This document shows positions 21,312 through 33,815 of a DNA stretch of 64,000 nucleotides, one piece after another (the stretch's first letter is position 1; every line of letters begins with the position of its first letter). The DNA comes from Zanthoxylum bungeanum (lineage: Eukaryota; Streptophyta; Magnoliopsida; Sapindales; Rutaceae). Location: assembly GCA_019454045.1 (NCBI GenBank), contig SKCR01023831.1, positions 1-64,000 of the forward strand, written 5' to 3'. The notes under the pieces were generated by a model. The model searched no databases. It worked only from the letters and a program-made list of their open reading frames with translations, and was not told where the DNA came from. A program made the translations under genes and the position numbers.

Positions 21312-24300
21312 AGTAGACACTGCAATTTTATATAGAAGCACGATGATGAGCCTCGTATGGAGGCACTACCCGATAAGTTGCGGAAGTCACGGGAAACAGA
21401 CGTCGAAAGGGAAAATTCAAAAATAAGTACATCATAAGATTTAATTTGTTTGTTTGGCCTCAGGTTTACTCGATTGATCTGTTTTAAATGTTAGCATCGG
21501 CCCAAAACCCCCGCAACCCACAAAATCCCACATGTCTATACACACCCATCCAAAACCCATGCAACCCACAAATGGCCACATGCCCAAGCCCATAAATCCT
21601 AGCCACACGCCCAAGGCCCACAAAATCCAATCCAAAATATTCAAATCACATTTAACACATGCCAAAATCTAAATAAATCACCTTCCAAATTAAATATATT
21701 CCCCCACCAAAAATACACAACATTCATTCCTTAGATAAATTAATTAAATACACCCCATATTTGTTTGATTTGTTCCCTTTTCAAGCCATGCACACGCAAA
21801 GAAACCCTAGCATGCAACTATAAAAGATAACATATTCCAAACCCTAAGCCTCTTGATGTACTCTCACGACACTTTGAACCAAGAAAACCCTAACCATCCC
21901 TGACCTTCATCTCTCGGTTCTCTCTCCCCTCTCTCTCAAAAAACACACTCTCGATAGAAACAAAAAAATCTTAAAGCTCTCTCTTCATTTGCTCTCACTC
22001 ATGGCAACCAAAAAAAAAAAGAAACAAGTAAACCCTCGCAGCACTTGTCTCTCCCTCCTTCCTCTCACGTCACAAAACCCTAAACCAACCATCATCACTC
22101 AGCTCTTCCTGACTCATCTCTCTCGCCTCTCACTCTGGAATAAAGAACAATAAAACCTATAAGCCATTCTTCTCTCTCGAACAAAAAAAAACAAAGACAA
22201 ACAGAACCCGACGACCATTCACTCACAAACCGACATCAACAACTCAGAGACACTGACTGAGCAAAAACAAGAAGTTACGACTGGAGCAAGTCCTTGACTC
22301 ATACGTAGAGCACAGGCCACGAACTGGACTCTTCACACGCCACCTTCTCCCTCTTTCCATATACTCCATAAAGCCATCACCTTTCACGTTCCTTAAATAA
22401 AAACTGCCCACCAAAATCGACAACAAAAACCAAGCAGCCACTGACCGAATAATAACAAACAAACGAGCCCTTCAACTCATCAATAAACCGACACCTACTC
22501 ACAAGAACAACAAGACCTCCACATAGCCCACAAAGAAAAGACCACAACCCTCCACGTTACTGACAAAATAAGCCCCACAACTGTCGAGAAAAAACTACCA
22601 AAACACATACACAACCGAATGAGAAAACGGTCGACACAGTGAGTAAAACAGTCGCCTATTTCACCAAAAATATCCCCTGAAAATAGTCCAAAAATCACCC
22701 CTAAAACAGCCCCTGCATTCCCAAAATAATCATGAACATCAGCCTTTAAACTGACATAAAAACAGTCCCCAAAAATCACAAAACAACCCCATAACCGAAC
22801 AACAAACAGCCCTAGACAAAATCTCCAGAAACAGCGGTCAAAACAGCAAGTGAAGACAGCGGAAACAGTAGCGAAACCAAGTCAGACAACCAGAAAATTG
22901 ACGGAGCATTAACCCTTCCGGTGACGGTGTAACGCACTTCCGAGGAGCAACTTAAAAGGTAAGACCTGAGGGCACCCTTTTACTATTTATCTTTTCAGTT
23001 ATTCATTATTGATCACTCGCATGCATCATTATATTTTACGTGTATTTTCATTTATGTTGAGTTAATAATTGTGTGCTATCTCTTACGGTATATCGGATGG
23101 AATCCCAGACGTAAATTTCATAGCGAAATCCGAATGGACGGTAGTGCGGTCTGTACTTGGGATACAACTTCACGTACCTCTTGAGAAACTTTCAAGCACA
23201 TGTTTCATTTTGTTATTTAATTTTTTGTTCATTCATTGTTGGTGTTTTATTATTCCGTTATTTACCTTCTGTGTGTTATTGCTTTATTTATTTATGCATT
23301 GCTATCTAGTGCGCATGGGCTAATTACATTTATTTTGAAGGTCCTCCATTTGAGGAAAATGCCTGAAGGCTTCCTTTAGCATGATGTTTTGCCGCGCCGG
23401 ATTAAGTATGCTTGATTGAATGTGAAATACGTTCAGTCGGGCATACGAAGTCCCATATAGATGTCGGCCTTGGTCGCATCTCTTTTATTATTATGTTATT
23501 AAATTTTTGCATATTATTGCTTTGTTTATTCATGCATAGTTATCTAGTGCGCATGGGATAATCATGTTGGGTTAAAGGTCCTCCATTCGAGGGAAATGTC
23601 TAAAGACTACCTTGACCATGATGTTTTTCGTGCCGGATGAAGTATGCTTGATTGAATGTGAAAAATGTTCAGTCGGGCATACGAAGTCCCATATAGATGT
23701 CAGCATTGGTTGTATCTCTTTTATTATTATGTTAATTACTTTTTGCGTATCATTGCTTTGTTTATTCATGCATAGTTATCTAGTGCGCATCGGCTAATCA
23801 TGTTGGGTTAAAGGTCCACCATTCGAGGGAAATGTCTAAAGGCTACCTTACCACGATGTTTTGTCGCACCAGACGAACTACGCTTGATTGAATCTGAAAT
23901 ACGTTCAGTCGGGCATACGAAGTCCCATATAGATGTCGGCCTTGGTCACATCTCTTTATTATTATGTTATTTACTTTTGCCTGTTATTGCATTGTTTATC
24001 CATGCATTGTTATCTCATGCGCATGGGTTAACTAAGTTGGATTAAAGATCCTCTATTCGAGGGAAATGCCTAAAGGCTACCTTTACAAAGTTTGCCACGC
24101 CATTCTTCTATTGATTTCCCTATTCATATTTTTTTTGTTGTTATTTTTCATTTTTCATTTTCGCATTCATGCCGTGTTAATGCTTGAGTGTTGCCTCTCA
24201 CGGTATATCAGATGGAAACCCACACAAATTATGTAGCCGAATCCGAATGGACAGTAGTGCGGTCTGTACTTGGGATACAACTTCACGTACCTCTTGAGAA

Positions 24301-26089
24301 ACTTTCAAGCAAATGTTTCATTTTGTTATTTAATTTTTTGTACATTCATTGTTGGTGTTTTATTATTCCGTTATTTACCTTCTGTGTGTTATTGCTTTAT
24401 TTATTTATGCATTGCTATCTAGTGCGCATGGGCTAATTACATTTATTTTGAAGGTCCTCCATTTGAGGAAAATGCCTGAGGGCTTCCTTTAGCACGATGT
24501 TTTGCCGCGCCGGATGAAGTGTGCTTGATTGAATGTGAAATACGTTCAGTCGGGCATACGAAGTCCCATATAGATGTCGGCCTTGGTCGCATCTCTTTTA
24601 TTATTATGTTATTAAATATTTGCATATTATTGCTTTGTTTATTCATGCATAGTTATCTAGTGCGCATGGGATAATCATGTTGGGTTAAAGGTCCTCCATT
24701 CGAGGGAAATGCCTAAAGACTACCTTTACCATGATGTTTTTCCGTGCCGGATGAAGTATGCTTGATTGAATGTGAAATATGTTCAGTCGGGCATACGAAG
24801 TCCCATATAGATGTCAGCATTGGTTGTATCTCTTTTATTATTATGTTATTTACTTTTTGCGTATCATTGCTTTGTTTATTCATGCATAGTTATCTAGTGC
24901 GCATCGGCTAATCATGTTGGGTTAAAGGTCCTCCATTCGAGGGAAATGTCTAAAGGCTACCTTTACCACGATGTTTTGCCGCATTGGACGAACTACGCTT
25001 GATTGAATCTGAAATACGTTCAGTCGGGCATACGAAGTCCCATATAGATGTCGGCCTTGGTCACATCTCTTTTATTATTATGTTATTTACTTTTTGCCTG
25101 TTATTGCATTATTTATCCATGTATTGTTATCTCGTGCGCATGGGTTAACTAAGTTGGATTAAAGGTCCTCTATTGGAGGGAAATGCCTAAAGGCTACCTT
25201 TACCTTAGTTTGCCACGCCCTTCTTCTATTGATTTCCCTATTCATCTTTTTTGGTTGTTATTTTTCATTTTTCATTTTCGCATTCATGCCGTGTTAATGC
25301 TTGAGTGTTGCCTCTCGCGGTATATCAGATGGAAACCCACACATAAATTCTGTAGCCGAATCCGAATGGACAGTAGTGCGGTCTGTACTTGGGATACAAC
25401 TCCACGTACCGCTTGAGAAACATTCACGCATGTGTTTGTGTCATTTTAGATACCACTTTGGTAATCTGGTTCGAATGCGTTCTCAAATGCCGCTCGAACG
25501 CATTCATTCTGCATTATCCCGTGCAAAAGTGTTTCCAAATGCTATTCGAATGTATGCATTCTGTTTACCATTCGAACGCATTTCCGAACGCTACACGAAC
25601 GTGAATGTAGTGAATCGACTTATCTTCCTTATATTTCATGCATGTTTGCTTCTTTGGTCATTTCTTTTGCATTACATACTTAATCATCTCACTTTATTAT
25701 TGACGCTTTTTACCGTTATTATTTATTTATATTTTCAAATTTCTTTATTTGATATGTTTAGGGAATTATGTGCTCAATTTTTTTTTATTTTATTTTTTAT
25801 GGGTGTGCAAACTTGGGTGTTGATTAAATTATCTTACATGTGTTTCAAAAGACTTGGTTATACTATTGCATAAATCATTTCATTAAAATTTGCATAAGTA
25901 AGGGACCATTCCGAACCCAACGGTTTGAGGTCTTCCCTTGCGAGAGGTGAGTGCGGCCTTAAATCATTTCCCAGTTCACACTGGGTGGCGACTCCTTTAT
26001 TCTCTGGTTTAGTCCCCCGCGGGCTATTCCGTACTCTCGACCGGGCCACGAGCCTAGACAGCGTTGCACACCTCTGTACTGTGTCTACA
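21312..26089 (+). repeat. Element C 5' LTR (4778 bp, enlarged)
   Basis: It starts AGTAGACACTGC, a mutated TGTAGCACTGC, and ends GTGTCTACA. TATA box at 21819-21826. It holds the same tracts as the right LTR but with the 1.1-kb repeat block twice. Chance open frames in C-rich leader-like sequence (22200-22900) are not genes. Confidence 0.88.
23076..25430 (+). repeat. Two blocks of four ~237-bp tandem units in the element C 5' LTR
   Basis: Units begin with the GCGCAT word at 23311, 23549, 23785 and 24019, then 24424, 24662, 24899 and 25136. Each block is bordered by a motif containing GAATGGACGGTAGTGCGGTC or a close variant (about 23130, 24245 and 25360). The right LTR has one block only (32147, 32384, 32635, 32872) between two border motifs. 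Confidence 0.9.
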
Positions 26090-26092
26090 GTC

Positions 26093-26109
26093 TTGCGAGT
26101 CCACTGGGG
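26093..26109 (+). other. Element C primer-binding site, mutated
   Basis: TTGCGAGTCCACTGGGG against TGGCGACTCCACTGGGG in element A: changes at the second base and at the seventh. It sits 3 bp after the LTR end at 26089. Confidence 0.7.
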
Positions 26110-27235
26110 ACAGAGAATCGACCCCGAAATAATGTCTTGTAATGTTTGTGATTTTTGCTTTAGTTGACATTGTCTCATATATTTTGCATACCCCTTTTTA
26201 CCTTGATGGCATCGTGTATCGTGAAGTCGCTTTCACTTGAAGCGGTGGATCGTTATATGGTGTTATCACTCGTTGGCATGTACCATAGGGTATAAAAAAG
26301 GTGCACTCACTTGGTCGTTCAAACCATTGAGTGAGGAGACCTAGTTGTAGGCAACCCTTTACCGGTGGGAGCCTTTATTAATACTCCCTTAAAACTATAT
26401 TTGAACCATAGTTATATGACCTATAGAAGCCACCATTTATGCTTGTGTTTGGGACCATCATCATTTGGATTCATTTGGACTTCTTGTCATGAGATGTGAA
26501 CTTGTTGGGCCATTTAAACTGGGACGAGTTTGTGTCTTATGACGATTGGGCCAAAAGCTTCTAAATTACCGATGGGCCACTTTATGTTTGGGCCCCATAT
26601 TATTTGAAGTTGTTTAGCCACATTATCGTAAAAGTGTAAACCTGTTGGGCTTTTTTTTAACTGGGACAAGTTTGCACCTCGCAATAATATGATTGAATGC
26701 TTTGAAATGATAATGGGCCAACTTGTATGAAAACCTTGATGGACTTAGAAGATCCAATCATAATATAAATATGCTAGGAGCATGAGTCTGATGTCCGCAC
26801 TGGCTTTTATCTAGAAAGGATACGCCTTGTTACGGCATATTTGTATACTTTTGGATGCTTCCAAGTTCATCCACATGACCACGGTTACCGAAAGCCCAAT
26901 TCGTCATTTCTAGACAATGGCACGATCCATAATAGGCGTAGCCAATGTTGTAAATGGGCGGCCTTTGTCTTTTACCGATGGAAAGTGACTGAAGCGACCA
27001 AGGTTCACCCCTGTAGCGTAGGAGAGACGATTTTGTGTACCCACATTGGTGCATGTAATAAGCCATACCTAGGACAAAAATGGACTTACCACGAGTGTAA
27101 GAGAAATAAGGTCGGAATGATATATGTTGTTTTGATAACCATTTGCATCTCATGCATCTAATGCATACATGCATCATGTTAACCCCGTGTCTTAAAAGCC
27201 ATCACAGATATCTGTTGGGTTCGAGATAAAAAAAA
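26110..27235 (+). other. Element C leader, Tat type
   Basis: It matches the leader of A in order: CTTGTAATG after the primer site, a TATAAAAAAGG run near 26291, TTGGGCCATTTAAACTGGGACGAG near 26505, and the GTCTTAAAAGCCATCACAGA stretch near 27190 that precedes gag in A. No gag follows. Confidence 0.75.
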
Positions 27236-27239
27236 TGGC

Positions 27240-27704
27240 TTGTCAAGAAGAGTTTAGCAAACATGGATATCGGGGAAAAGTAAACCGAGAAACAGAAACT
27301 TTACGGCAAGGATAGAAAGACCATGGTGGGCCCAAAAAATTAGAGAAAAAAAGGAAAAAAAAAAAAAAAAGAAGAAAAAAGAAAAAAAGAAAAAAAGAGA
27401 AGTCCTTAATAGTTAGGCATAGATCCAATGATGTAATCATTTACTTTAGAGTGAAATCTTAGAAATGATAAACTCTTGACGTGCTTTTATCTGATACTTT
27501 GAGTAATTGATCTATGTTAGACTCGTAAACACTTATTTATAGATAATTAGTAGTGAAAACCTGAGTAGTTGGCAATGTGACTAGTTGAAGAAATTACGGG
27601 TCGATGAATGACCGTTCGCTTAGATGTATATCCTGACTTGCTTGTGTTATGATGTGTCATATGGTTGAAAACAAGAAAAGTCTATAAAAAAAAAAAGAAA
27701 AAAG

Positions 27705-27744
<40 letters not shown>

Positions 27745-28490
27745 TTTGTTTTTAGTCCTTAATAGTTAGACATAAGTCCAATGATGAAATCGTTTGCTTT
27801 AGGGTGAAATCTTAGAAATGATATGTTCTTAATGTGATTTTATCTGATACTTTGAGTAATTGATCTATGTTAGACTCGTAACCACTTATTTATAGGTTCT
27901 TAGCAGGGAAAACCTGAGTAGTCGGCAAAGTGACTAGTTGAAGAAATTTTAGGTCGATGAATGACCATTTTCTTAGATGTCTATCCTGACTTGCTTGTGT
28001 TATGACGTGTGGTATGGTTGAAAATAAAAGCAAAGTCTCTAAAAAAATAATAATAAACCACCTATAACCGATAAGCGTGAAGCTACCCATGGGCGAGTAT
28101 TAGGACCACCATGACGAGAAATGCTACCTTAAAGGGTAGGTGTGTTAAAAAAAAGGAAAAAAAAAAGAAATAAAAAAAAAAAGAGAAAGAGAGACAAAAG
28201 AAAATGAAAAACCATACCATGTTGAGCACAAAAAAGCAATTGCAGAGCACAATTGAGACATCTAGGTTGGTTTGACCCGTCGATCCCAATTTTGAAAACG
28301 AAGTCATTGAGTTGGCTTACCTAGGAATCGAGCTGTAAAGGAACCTTTGCACACACACACTTTTAGTCTGGCTTAGATCATCTATTCAAAAACTCAGATT
28401 TGAGTTGCATTGAGTACTTTGAAAGTTCTCAGGTCTCATTACTGAGCATTCTTTGAGGACAATAATATGTATAACTATTGGGACTATTCA
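27240..28490 (+). other. Athila-like non-coding module inside element C
   Basis: From about 27404 the sequence matches the reverse complement of about 37835-38560 in element E, the non-coding stretch between E integrase and its polypurine tract. Shared phrases include GGGTGAAATCTTAGA, CTACCCATGGGCGAGTATTA and GACTAGTTGAAGAAATT. The first half is duplicated here (27404-27690 and 27757-28050), the copies separated by a run of 37 A (27705-27741). No coding potential. Confidence 0.85.
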
Positions 28491-28888
28491 TAGCCAGTAA
28501 TATAGTATGTTGATACGGAGTAACAGTAGTAGTAACACATCATGTAGTCAAATGACCTAGTGCAAGCAATGAAGAGCAGAAAGCTAAACCAAGTATGGGG
28601 CGACCAGTCTACCACCTCACGAATAAGAGACATAATGGAATCTTGAGTCATGGGACCAAAAAAAACTGAGCAATCACCAGAGTTGAATTGACAGAAGGAA
28701 ACTATAAGCAGGCCTAGGGGGCGATCAAAGACTTTTGTAGGCAAGGGGCGCCAAAGAGCACAAAGAAGGCCTACCCCATCGGAATAGGAAATGCATACAT
28801 GCATACACGTCACATGCACGTAATTTTTTGTTTTGTTTTTGTTCGCAGGTTTTGAAGAAAAGGAAAACGAGGCAAAGACAAGCATTTT
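28491..28888 (+). other. Unassigned stretch and start of Tat 3' region in element C
   Basis: 28491-28750 matches nothing else that I recognise in the window. A minus-strand frame across 28484-28930 has no known motif. From about 28750 the sequence resembles the 3' region of A (GCATACATGCATACACGT; GTTTTGAAGAA). Confidence 0.4.
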
Positions 28889-29317
28889 GGGAATGAATCC
28901 CAGGGTCGAGGCCCACATTATCAGTAGCATTGGGAATGAATCCCAGGGTCGAAGCCCACACTATCAGCAGTTTTGGGAATAAATCCCAGGGTCGAGGCCC
29001 ACATCGCCAGCAGTATTGGGAATGAATCCCAGGGTCGAGGCCCATATTAGCAGCAGCATTGGGAATGAATCCCAGGGTCAAGGCCCACACTATCAGCAAT
29101 TTTGGGAATTAATCCTATGGTCGAGGCCCACATCGTCAGCAGTATTGGGAATGAATCTCAGGGTCGAGACCCACATTATCAGTAGTATCGGGAATGAATC
29201 CCAGGGTCGAGGCCCACACTATCAGCAGTTTAAGGAATGAATCCCAAGGTCGAGGCCCACACTATCTGTAGTTTCGGGAATGAATCCCAGGGTCCAGGCC
29301 CACATCATCAGCAACTC
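28889..29317 (+). repeat. Tandem repeat, about ten ~43-bp units
   Basis: GGGAATGAATCCCAGGGTCG plus AGGCCCACATTATCAGCAGT recurs from 28889 at 42-45 bp spacing with point differences. The start of each unit is a self-complementary GGGAATGAATCCC-like word (also GGGATGCGTCCC in A). Confidence 0.9.
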
Positions 29318-29995
29318 CTCGGGAATGAGGAGGAGCAAGCCGGGAATGGCGCTCCGAGAATGGATCATAACCTCAGGAATGCGGACAAGTAACTAATCGG
29401 GAATGAGGATGAGCAAGCCGGGAATGGCACTACGAGAATGGAGCACGGTTCGGGAATAAACCATCACATCAGCAAAACCTCGGGAATGACAATTAGCAAA
29501 TTGGGAATGGCGCTGCAGGAATGGAGCACGGTTCGAGAATGAACCATCACATCAGCAACATCTCAGGAATGAGGATTAGCAAGTCGAGAATGGCGCTCCG
29601 GGAATGGAGCACCGTTCGGGAATGAACTTTCACATCAACAACACCTCGGGAATGAGGATTAGCAAGCCGGGAATGGCGCTCCAAGAATGTAGCATGGTTC
29701 GGGAATGAACCATCACATCAGTAACACCTCGGAAATATGGATTATCAAGCCGGGAATAGCGCTCCAGGAATGAAGCACGGTTCGAGAATGAACCATCACA
29801 TCAGTAACACATCGGGAATGAGGATTAGTAAGCTGGGAATGACGCTCCGGGAATAGAGCACGATTCGAGAATAACCATCACATCAGCAACACCTCGGGAA
29901 TGAGGATTAGCAAGCCGGGAATGGCACTCCGGGAATGGAGCATGGTTCAGGAATGAACCACCTCTCAAGTAACGGTTCGGGAATAAACCATGGCT
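29318..29995 (+). repeat. Tandem repeat, about eight ~82-bp units
   Basis: The unit holds CTCGGGAATGAGGATTAGCA, GCCGGGAATGGCGCTCC and GGTTCGGGAATGAACCATCA, so the word CGGGAATG recurs every 15-20 bp. It follows the 43-bp array and ends before the polypurine tract. Confidence 0.88.
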
Positions 29996-30138
29996 CGAAG
30001 CACCTCACCACCATCAACTCAGTTTGAAGCATCTCAGAATAATAGGTAAGTTAAGCAACAACTGGCGAACCAGGTAAGTAAAAATGCATGCATGATTTTG
30101 ATAGGATTGTCAGTGTCACGCACTGCACAAGTCCCATC

Positions 30139-30152
30139 AAAATGGGGGTGAC
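30139..30152 (+). other. Element C polypurine tract
   Basis: AAAATGGGGGTGAC immediately before the right LTR start TGTAGCAC. Confidence 0.85.
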
Positions 30153-33100
30153 TGTAGCACTGCATTTTTGCATAGAAGCCCGATGATGAGCCTCGTATGG
30201 AGGTACTACCCGATAAGTTGTGGAAGTCGCGAGAAACAGACGTCGGAAGGGAAAATTCAAAAATAAGTACATCATCAGATTTAATTCATTTGTTTGGCCT
30301 CGGGTTCTCTCGATAGATCTGTTTTAAATGTTAGCCTCGGCCCAAAACCCCCGCAACCCATAAAAGCCTACATGCCTATACACACATATCCAAAACCCAT
30401 GCAACCCAAAAAGGGCCACACGCCCAAGCCCATAAATCCAAGCCACACGCCCAAGGCCCACAAAATACAATCCAAAATATGCAAATCACATTTAACACAT
30501 GCCAAAATCTAAATAAATTACTTTCCAAATTAAAGATATTCCCCCACAAAAAATACACAACATTCTTTCCTTAAATAAATTAATTAAATACACCCCATAT
30601 TTGCTTGATTTGTTCCCTTTTCAAGCCATGCACACTCAAAGAAACCCTAGCATACAACTATAAAAGATAACACATTCCGAACCCTAAGCCTCTGGACTCA
30701 CTCTCATGACACTTTGAACCAAGAAAACCCTAACCATCCATGACCTTCATCTCTTAGATCTCTCATCTCTCTCTCTAAAAAAACACACTCTCGATAGAAA
30801 CAAAAAACCCTAAAGCTCTCTCTTCCTTGGCTCTCACTCACGGCAACCCCAAAAAAAAAAACAAGTAAACCCTAGCAGCACTCGTCTCTCCCTCCTTCCT
30901 CTCATGCCACAAAACCCTAAACCAACCATCATCACTCAGCTATTTCTGACTCATATCTCTCGCCTCTCTCTAGAACCAAAAACAATAAACCCTACACGCC
31001 CTTCTTCTCTCTCGAATAAAAAAAACAAAGACAAATAGCACTCTAAGACCATTCACTCACAAAATGACATCAATAACTCACACACACTAACCGAACAAAA
31101 ACAAGAAGTTACAACCTGAGCAAGTCCTTGACTCACACGTACAACACATGCCACGAATTGGACTATTCACACGCCACCTTCTCCCTCTTTCCACATACTT
31201 GATAAAGCCAACACCTTTCACGTCCCTTAAACAAAAACTACCCACTAAAATCGACAATAAAAACCAAGCAGCCACTAACCGAATAATAACAAACAAACCA
31301 GCCCTTCAACTCATCAACAAACCAACACCTACTCACAAGAACAACAAGCCCTCCATGTAGCCCACGAACAAAAGACCACAACCCTCCATGTGACCTAAAA
31401 AATAAGCCTCACAACTGCAGAGAACAAACTGCCAAAACACACAAATAACCGAATGAGAAAACTATCGAAAAAGTGAGTAAAACAGTCTCATATTTCACCA
31501 AAAATATCCCCTGAAAACAGTCCAAAAAATCACCCCCAAAATAGCCCCTGCAGTCCCAAAATAATCCTGAAAATCAGCCTTTAAATCGAGACAAAAACAG
31601 TCCCCAAAAATCACAAAAAATGCCTCAAAACCGAACAACAAGCAGCCCTAGACAAAATCTCGAGAAACAGCGGTCAAAACAGCAAGTGGAGACAGTGAAA
31701 ACAGCAGTGAAACCGAGTCAGACAACTAGAAAAGTGACGGAGCATTAACCCTTACGGTGACGGTGTAACGCACTTCCAATGAGCAACTTAAAAGGTAAGA
31801 CATGAGGGCACCCTTTTACTATTTATCTTTTCAGTTATTCATTGTTGATCACTCGCATGCATCATTATATTTTACGTGTATTTTCATTTATGTTGAGTTA
31901 ATAATTATGTGCTATCTCTTACGGTATATCGGATAAAAACCCAGACGTAAATTTCGTAGCGGAATCCGAATAGACGGTAGTGCGGTCTGTATTTGGGATA
32001 CAACTCCACGTACCACTTGAGAAACTTTCAAGAACATCTTTCATTTTGTTATTTAATTTTGTGTTCATTCATTGTTGGTGTTTTATTATTCCATTATTTA
32101 CCTTCTGCGTGTTATTGATTTATTTATTTATGCATTGCTATCTAGTGCGCATGGGCTAATTACGTTGGTTCGAAGGTCCTCTATTTGAGGGAAATGCCTA
32201 AAGGCTACCTTTACCATGATGTTTTGCCGCGACGGAGGAAGTATGCTTGATTGAATGTGAAATACGTTCAGTCGGGCATACGAAGTCCCATATAGATGTC
32301 GGCCTTGGTCGCATCTATTTTATTATTATGTTATTTACTTTTTGCATATTATTGCTTTGTTTATTCATGCATAGTTATCTAGTGCGGATGGGCTAATCAT
32401 GTTGGGTTAAAGGTCATCTATTAAAGGTCATCTATTTAAGGGAAATGCCTAAAGGCTACCTTTACCACGATGTTTTGTCGCGCCGGACGAAGTATGCTTG
32501 ATTGAATGTGAAATACGTTCAGTCCGGCATACGAAGTCTCATATAGATGTCGGCCTTGGTCGCATCCATTTTATTATTATGTTATTTACTTTTTGTGTAT
32601 TATTGCTTTGTTTATTCATGCATAGCTATCTAGTGTGCATGGGCTAATAATGTTGGGTTAAAGGTCTTCCATTCGAGGGAAATGCCTAAAGGCTACCTTT
32701 ACCATGATATTTTACCGCGCCGGACGAAGTATGCTTGATTGAATGTGAAATACATTCAGTCGGGCATACGAAGTCCCATATAGATTTCGGCCTTGGTCGC
32801 ATCTATTTTATTATTATGTTATTTACTTTTTACGTGTTATTGCTTTGTTTATCCATGTATTGTTATCTCATGCGCATGGGCTAATCATGTTGGATTAAAG
32901 GTCTTCTATTCGAGGGAAATGCCTAAAAGCTACATTTACCATAGTTTGTCGCGCCCTTCTTCTATTGATTTCCTTATTCATCTTTTTTGTTGTTGTTATT
33001 TTTCATTTTTCATTTTCTCATTCATGCAGTGTTAATGCTTGAGTGTTGCCTCTCGCGGTATATCGGATGGAAACCCATACATAAATTCTGTAGCTATATC

Positions 33101-33815
33101 CAAATGGACGGTAGTGCGGTCTGTACTTGGGATACAACTCCACGTATCGCTTAAGAAACATTCACGCATGTGTTTGTGTCATTTTAGATACCACTTTGGT
33201 AATCTTGTTCGAACGCGTTCTCAAACGCCGCTCGAATGCATGCATTTGGCCTTATCTCATTCGAACGTGTTTCCAAATGCTACTCCAACGCATGCATTCT
33301 GTTTACCGTTCGAACGTGTTTCCGAACGCTACAAGAATGTGCATTCAACGATTCGACTTCTCTTCCTCATATTTCATGCATGTTTGCTTCTTTTACATTA
33401 AATACTTATTCATCTCACATTATTATAGACGTTTTTTTACCGTTATTATTTATTTATATTTTCTCATTTCTTTATTTAAAATGTTTATGGAATTATGCGC
33501 TCAAAATTTTTTTTTATTTACTTTTATGGTGTGCAAACTTGGGTGTTGATTAAATTATCTTGCATGTGTTTCATAATACTTGGTTATACTATTGCATAAA
33601 TACTTTCATTACAATTGGCATAAGTAAGGGACCATTCCGAACCCAATGGTTTGAGATATTCCCTTGCAGGGGGTGAGTGCGGCCTTAAATCATTTCCCCA
33701 TTCACACTGGGTGGTGACTCCTTTATTCTCCGGTTTAGTCCCCCACGGGCTATTCCGTACTCCTGACCGGGCCACGAGCCCGGACAGTGTCGCACACCTC
33801 TGTATTGTGTCTACA
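30153..33815 (+). repeat. Element C 3' LTR (3663 bp)
   Basis: TGTAGC...TCTACA. TATA box at 30659-30666. It holds one block of four ~237-bp units between border motifs near 31935 and 33070, then GTTCGAAC-rich words and the conserved tail. Confidence 0.92.

Larger units (their letters stand above)
21312..33815 (+). mobile_element. Element C: pol-less Tat-ended large retrotransposon derivative
   Basis: It has LTRs 21312-26089 and 30153-33815, a primer site at 26093, a polypurine tract at 30139 and an internal region of only about 4.06 kb. No gag or pol motif is visible on either strand, so it needs trans-acting proteins. The flanks GTTAG and ATTAG agree at 4 of 5 bases. The LTR length difference comes from a 1.1-kb duplication in the left copy. 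Confidence 0.9.

Noticed and set aside
27686..27741. Long A tract as the tail of a retroposed gene or SINE/LINE
   Set aside because: The sequence before it is the Athila-like module, the same module resumes after it, and no target duplication or RT is seen.
28484..28930. 148-codon minus-strand frame as a captured host gene
   Set aside because: There is no recognisable domain, it overlaps the start of the 43-bp repeat array, and there is no second line of support.
28889..29995. Regular 43- and 82-bp repeats that might look like a CRISPR array
   Set aside because: The units are tandem with no unique spacers, and lie inside a plant retrotransposon; no cas-like gene is present.
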